NCBI RefSeq assembly: GCF_002532045.1 | Contig: NZ_NWTG01000014.1 | Location: forward strand, 62,001-126,000 | DNA: 64,000 bases | Direction: 5' to 3' | Source: Bradyrhizobium sp. C9 | Lineage (GTDB): Bacteria > Pseudomonadota > Alphaproteobacteria > Rhizobiales > Xanthobacteraceae | Shown: positions 61,317 to 64,000 of the stretch, piece after piece | How positions within the stretch are numbered: position 1 is the stretch's first letter | Layout: each line of letters opens with the position of its first letter | Program-made: the position numbers and the translations under genes | The notes under the pieces: model-generated | What the model was told of the DNA's origin: nothing | Database searches by the model: none | What the model saw: only the letters and a program-made list of their open reading frames with translations

Positions 61317-62717
61317 TCACACCACCGGCTTCACACCCGGCAGCGCCTGGACGATGTCGCGGAAGGCGGTGCCGCGGATTTCGAAATTGCGGTACTGGTC
61401 GAACGAGGCGCAGGCCGGCGACAGCAGCACGACGGCCTCTGCGAGCCCCGACGCTTCCGCATCGCGCGCGGCGCTGGCGATCGCGACGTCGAGCGTGCCG
61501 GACATCTCGTGCGCAACGCGGTCACCGAGCGTGCCGGAGAATTCGGCCGCCGCCTCGCCGATCAGATAGGCCTTACGGATGCGCGGGAAATAGCCGGTCA
61601 GGCCCGTGATGCCGCCGGCCTTCGGCTTGCCGCCCGCGATCCAGTAGATGTCGGCGAACGACGACAGCGCATGCGCGGCGGCATCCGCATTGGTGCCCTT
61701 GGAGTCGTTGACGAACAGCACGTTGCCGCGGCGGCCGACCTGCTCCATGCGATGCGCCAGACCCGGGAAGCTGCGCAGGGCGTTCTGCAACACATCGGTC
61801 GCAATCCCCATCGCCAGCGCGCAGGCCGAGGCGCAGGCGGCGTTCTGGGCATTGTGCAGGCCGCGCAGCGAACCGATGCCGCCTAACCGCGCGATCTCGC
61901 TGCGCGCCGCGCCCGAGGCGCGCACGATGGTCTCGTGCTCGACATAGAGGCCGTCGGGCAGCGGGTTCTTCACCGAGATGCGCACCACGCGCTTGCCGGC
62001 GCGATCGAGCCGGTCGGCGATGTCGCGGCACCAGCCGTCGTCGACGCCGACGATTGCGGTGCCGCCCTGCTGCACGCCTGCGACCAGCCGCTCCTTGACC
62101 GCCGCGTAATGCGCCAGCGTGCCGTGGCGATCGATGTGGTCCTCGCTGATATTGATCAGGATGCCGACCGAGGGATCGAGCGACGGCGCGAGGTCGATCT
62201 GGTAGGACGACATCTCGATGACATGGACGCGGCCCATCCGCGGCGGCTCCAGCGACAGGATCGCGGTGCCGATATTGCCGCCCATCTGGGTGTCGTAACC
62301 GGCAACCCTCATCAGGTGCGCGATCAGCGCCGTGGTGGTCGACTTGCCGTTGGTGCCGGTGATGGCGACGAACGGCGCGTTCGGCGCGTGACGGCGCCGC
62401 TCGCGGCAGAACAGTTCGACGTCGCCGATCACCTCGACACCGGCCTCGCGCGCCTTCAGCACGCTCCAGTGCGGCGCCGGATGGGTCAGCGGCGCGCCGG
62501 GGGTCAGGATCAGCGCGGCGAAATTCGCCCACGACACGGTGCGCAGATCGGCGGTGGTGAAGCCGGCCTGCGCCGCCTTGGCGACGTTGTCGGCACTGTC
62601 GTCGGCCGCGATCACTTCCGCGCCACCGGCCTTCAGCGCCTGGCAACTCGCGAGCCCGGAACCGCCGAGCCCGAAGACTGCGACCGTCTTGCCTGCGAAG
62701 GAGGTGACCGGGATCAT
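61317..62717 (-). CDS. murD: UDP-N-acetylmuramoyl-L-alanine-D-glutamate ligase
   Basis: The 466-residue Mur ligase has the N-terminal motif VAVFGLGGSGLASCQAL, ATP loop AITGTNGKSTTTALI (about 118-132), HIDRHGTLAHYA and NDSKGTNADAAAHAL. It adds D-Glu to UDP-MurNAc-L-Ala. The ATG at 62717 is chosen as the family start (MIPVTSFAGK); a longer frame upstream overlaps mraY. It lies 8 bp after mraY. Confidence 0.95.
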   Translation of the reverse strand: MIPVTSFAGKTVAVFGLGGSGLASCQALKAGGAEVIAADDSADNVAKAAQAGFTTADLRTVSWANFAALILTPGAPLTHPAPHWSVLKAREAGVEVIGDVELFCRERRRHAPNAPFVAITGTNGKSTTTALIAHLMRVAGYDTQMGGNIGTAILSLEPPRMGRVHVIEMSSYQIDLAPSLDPSVGILINISEDHIDRHGTLAHYAAVKERLVAGVQQGGTAIVGVDDGWCRDIADRLDRAGKRVVRISVKNPLPDGLYVEHETIVRASGAARSEIARLGGIGSLRGLHNAQNAACASACALAMGIATDVLQNALRSFPGLAHRMEQVGRRGNVLFVNDSKGTNADAAAHALSSFADIYWIAGGKPKAGGITGLTGYFPRIRKAYLIGEAAAEFSGTLGDRVAHEMSGTLDVAIASAARDAEASGLAEAVVLLSPACASFDQYRNFEIRGTAFRDIVQALPGVKPVV

Positions 62718-62725
62718 GACGGCGC

Positions 62726-63832
62726 TCAGCGCAGCTTGAGGGTGGAGAGGCCGGCGAGCGCCAGCATCACCGAGATGATCCAGAACCGGATCACGATCTG
62801 CGGCTCGGTCCAGCCCTTCTGCTCGAAATGATGGTGCAGCGGCGCCATCCGGAACACGCGTTTTCCCGTGAGCTTGAACGAGGTGACCTGGACGATGACC
62901 GAGACCGCCTCCAGCACGAACAGGCCGCCGATCACCGCGAGCACGATCTCGTGCTTCACCGCAACCGCGGTGGCACCCAGCATGCCGCCGAGCGCGAGCG
63001 AGCCGGTGTCGCCCATGAAGATCGAGGCCGGCGGCGCGTTGAACCAGAGGAAGCCGAGGCCCGCGCCCAGCACCGCGCCGCATAGCACCGCCAGTTCGCC
63101 GGTGCCGGCGACGTAATTGATCTGCAAATAGTCCGAGAACACCGCGTTGCCGGTGAGATACGAGATCATGCCGAAGCTCGCGGCTGCGATCATGACCGGC
63201 ACGATGGCAAGGCCGTCGAGGCCGTCGGTCAGGTTCACCGCGTTGCCGGCGCCGACCATCACGAAGGCGCCGAAGATCACGAAGAACCAGCCGAAATTGA
63301 TCACGAGGTCCTTGAAGAAGGGAATCACGAGCGACGTCGAGGACACGTCGCGCCCGAGCCGGACCAGCGCGTAGGTGGCGGCGAGCCCGATCGCCGCCTC
63401 GATCAGGAGCCTGAGCCTGCCGGCGAAGCCGCTGTGCGACTGCTTTGTGACCTTCAGATAATCGTCATAGAAACCGACGAAGCCGAAGCCGAGCGTCACC
63501 GCCAGCACGATCCAGACATAGGGATTGAGCGGGTTGGCCCAGAGCAGTGTCGACACCACGAGCCCGGACAGGATCATCAGCCCGCCCATGGTGGGCGTGC
63601 CCTTCTTGGAGATCAGGTGCGACTGCGGACCGTCGGTGCGGATCGGCTGGCCCTTGCCCTGCCGCAGCCGCAAATGATCGATGATCCAGGGCCCGAACAG
63701 AAACACGAACAGCGCCCCGGTCACCATCGCGCCGCCGGTGCGGAAGGTGATGTAGCGGAACACGTTCAGAGCGCTGCGGAATGCCCCAAAACCCGGAACG
63801 GTGTTGGACAGTTCGATCAACCAGTAGAACAT
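62726..63832 (-). CDS. mraY: Phospho-MurNAc-pentapeptide transferase
   Basis: This 368-residue integral membrane enzyme has about ten helices. Family motifs are GGLMILSG, YDDYLKV (Mg-binding Asp pair), NLTDGLDGLAIVPV and PLHHHFEQKGW. It makes lipid I from undecaprenyl phosphate. It begins 10 bp after murF. Confidence 0.96.
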   Translation of the reverse strand: MFYWLIELSNTVPGFGAFRSALNVFRYITFRTGGAMVTGALFVFLFGPWIIDHLRLRQGKGQPIRTDGPQSHLISKKGTPTMGGLMILSGLVVSTLLWANPLNPYVWIVLAVTLGFGFVGFYDDYLKVTKQSHSGFAGRLRLLIEAAIGLAATYALVRLGRDVSSTSLVIPFFKDLVINFGWFFVIFGAFVMVGAGNAVNLTDGLDGLAIVPVMIAAASFGMISYLTGNAVFSDYLQINYVAGTGELAVLCGAVLGAGLGFLWFNAPPASIFMGDTGSLALGGMLGATAVAVKHEIVLAVIGGLFVLEAVSVIVQVTSFKLTGKRVFRMAPLHHHFEQKGWTEPQIVIRFWIISVMLALAGLSTLKLR

Positions 63833-63842
63833 TCAAAAAGTC

Positions 63843-64000
63843 CTATACCGCTTCTTCGTGCGCGGCCTTGTCGGGGAAGCGTTTTTCCAGCGCGCTGACA
63901 ATGAGCTTCATCTTCGATCCCAGCGAGCCCTTCACCATGATCACGTCACCGGCACGGACCGCGGCGACTGCCTGCGCCTCGAGCGCCGCCGAACTCTCGG
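63843..64000 (-). CDS. murF: UDP-N-acetylmuramoyl-tripeptide-D-Ala-D-Ala ligase, C-terminal end only
   Basis: Only the last 52 or so codons are inside the window. They read AGDVIMVKGSLGSKMKLIVSAL near the end, the usual MurF C-terminus, and stop at 63843. It adds D-Ala-D-Ala to the tripeptide precursor. The position just before mraY agrees with standard dcw order. Confidence 0.88.
   Translation of the reverse strand, partial: ESSAALEAQAVAAVRAGDVIMVKGSLGSKMKLIVSALEKRFPDKAAHEEAV

Overview
The window looks like chromosomal DNA of an alphaproteobacterium of the Bradyrhizobium/Rhodopseudomonas group. It has high G+C, a complete alphaproteobacterial division and cell-wall (dcw) cluster, a DUF1328 protein, a cysteine-rich-repeat protein, and palindromic intergenic repeats of a kind common in Bradyrhizobium. 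The genus is inferred from style and gene order; no rRNA or tRNA gene was seen.

Layout. (1) 1-8604: transport for small organic acids or amino acids. On the minus strand lie a TRAP transporter (dctP plus a fused dctQM), a D-2-hydroxyacid dehydrogenase and a branched-chain-amino-acid-type ABC system (binding protein, LivH, LivM-LivG fusion). A divergent GntR/FCD regulator starts just beyond a perfect 12+12 bp operator-like palindrome. (2) 8726-10816: a membrane class III nucleotide cyclase with an extracytoplasmic sensor. (3) 10962-18767: a redox and metal-handling island: CcdA, DoxX, a DUF255 thioredoxin-fold protein, two tandem six-cysteine secreted peptides, a DUF692 multinuclear iron oxidase (BufB), a DUF2063 partner (BufC), a creatininase-fold protein lacking usual metal ligands, and an HExxH lipoprotein peptidase. 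The two peptide genes carry matching ECF-sigma-like promoters. This resembles the copper-binding bufferin RiPP systems and is the most interesting locus here. (4) 18956-31044: SulP transporter, FAD-linked oxidase, thioesterase, UvrD-type helicase (carrying a repeat element inside its coding sequence), envelope proteins, an ABC-2 exporter and an L,D-transpeptidase. (5) 31296-43218: hydrolase, membrane spermidine-synthase-like protein, a DUF6915 pair, CrtI-like oxidoreductase, an orphan Flp pilin, PrmA, a cysteine-cluster protein, aminopeptidase P and a Bcr/CflA-type MFS pump. (6) 43370-64000, all minus strand: ligA, recN, bamD, lpxC, ftsZ, ftsA, ftsQ, ddl, murB, murC, an extra SAM methyltransferase, murG, ftsW, murD, mraY and the 3' end of murF.

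The dcw block makes lipid-linked peptidoglycan precursors (MurF, MraY, MurD, MurG, MurC, MurB, Ddl) and builds the divisome (FtsW, FtsQ, FtsA, FtsZ), followed by outer-membrane genes (lpxC, bamD) and DNA-repair genes (recN, ligA). Palindromic miniature elements sit between murG and ftsW and between ftsW and murD.
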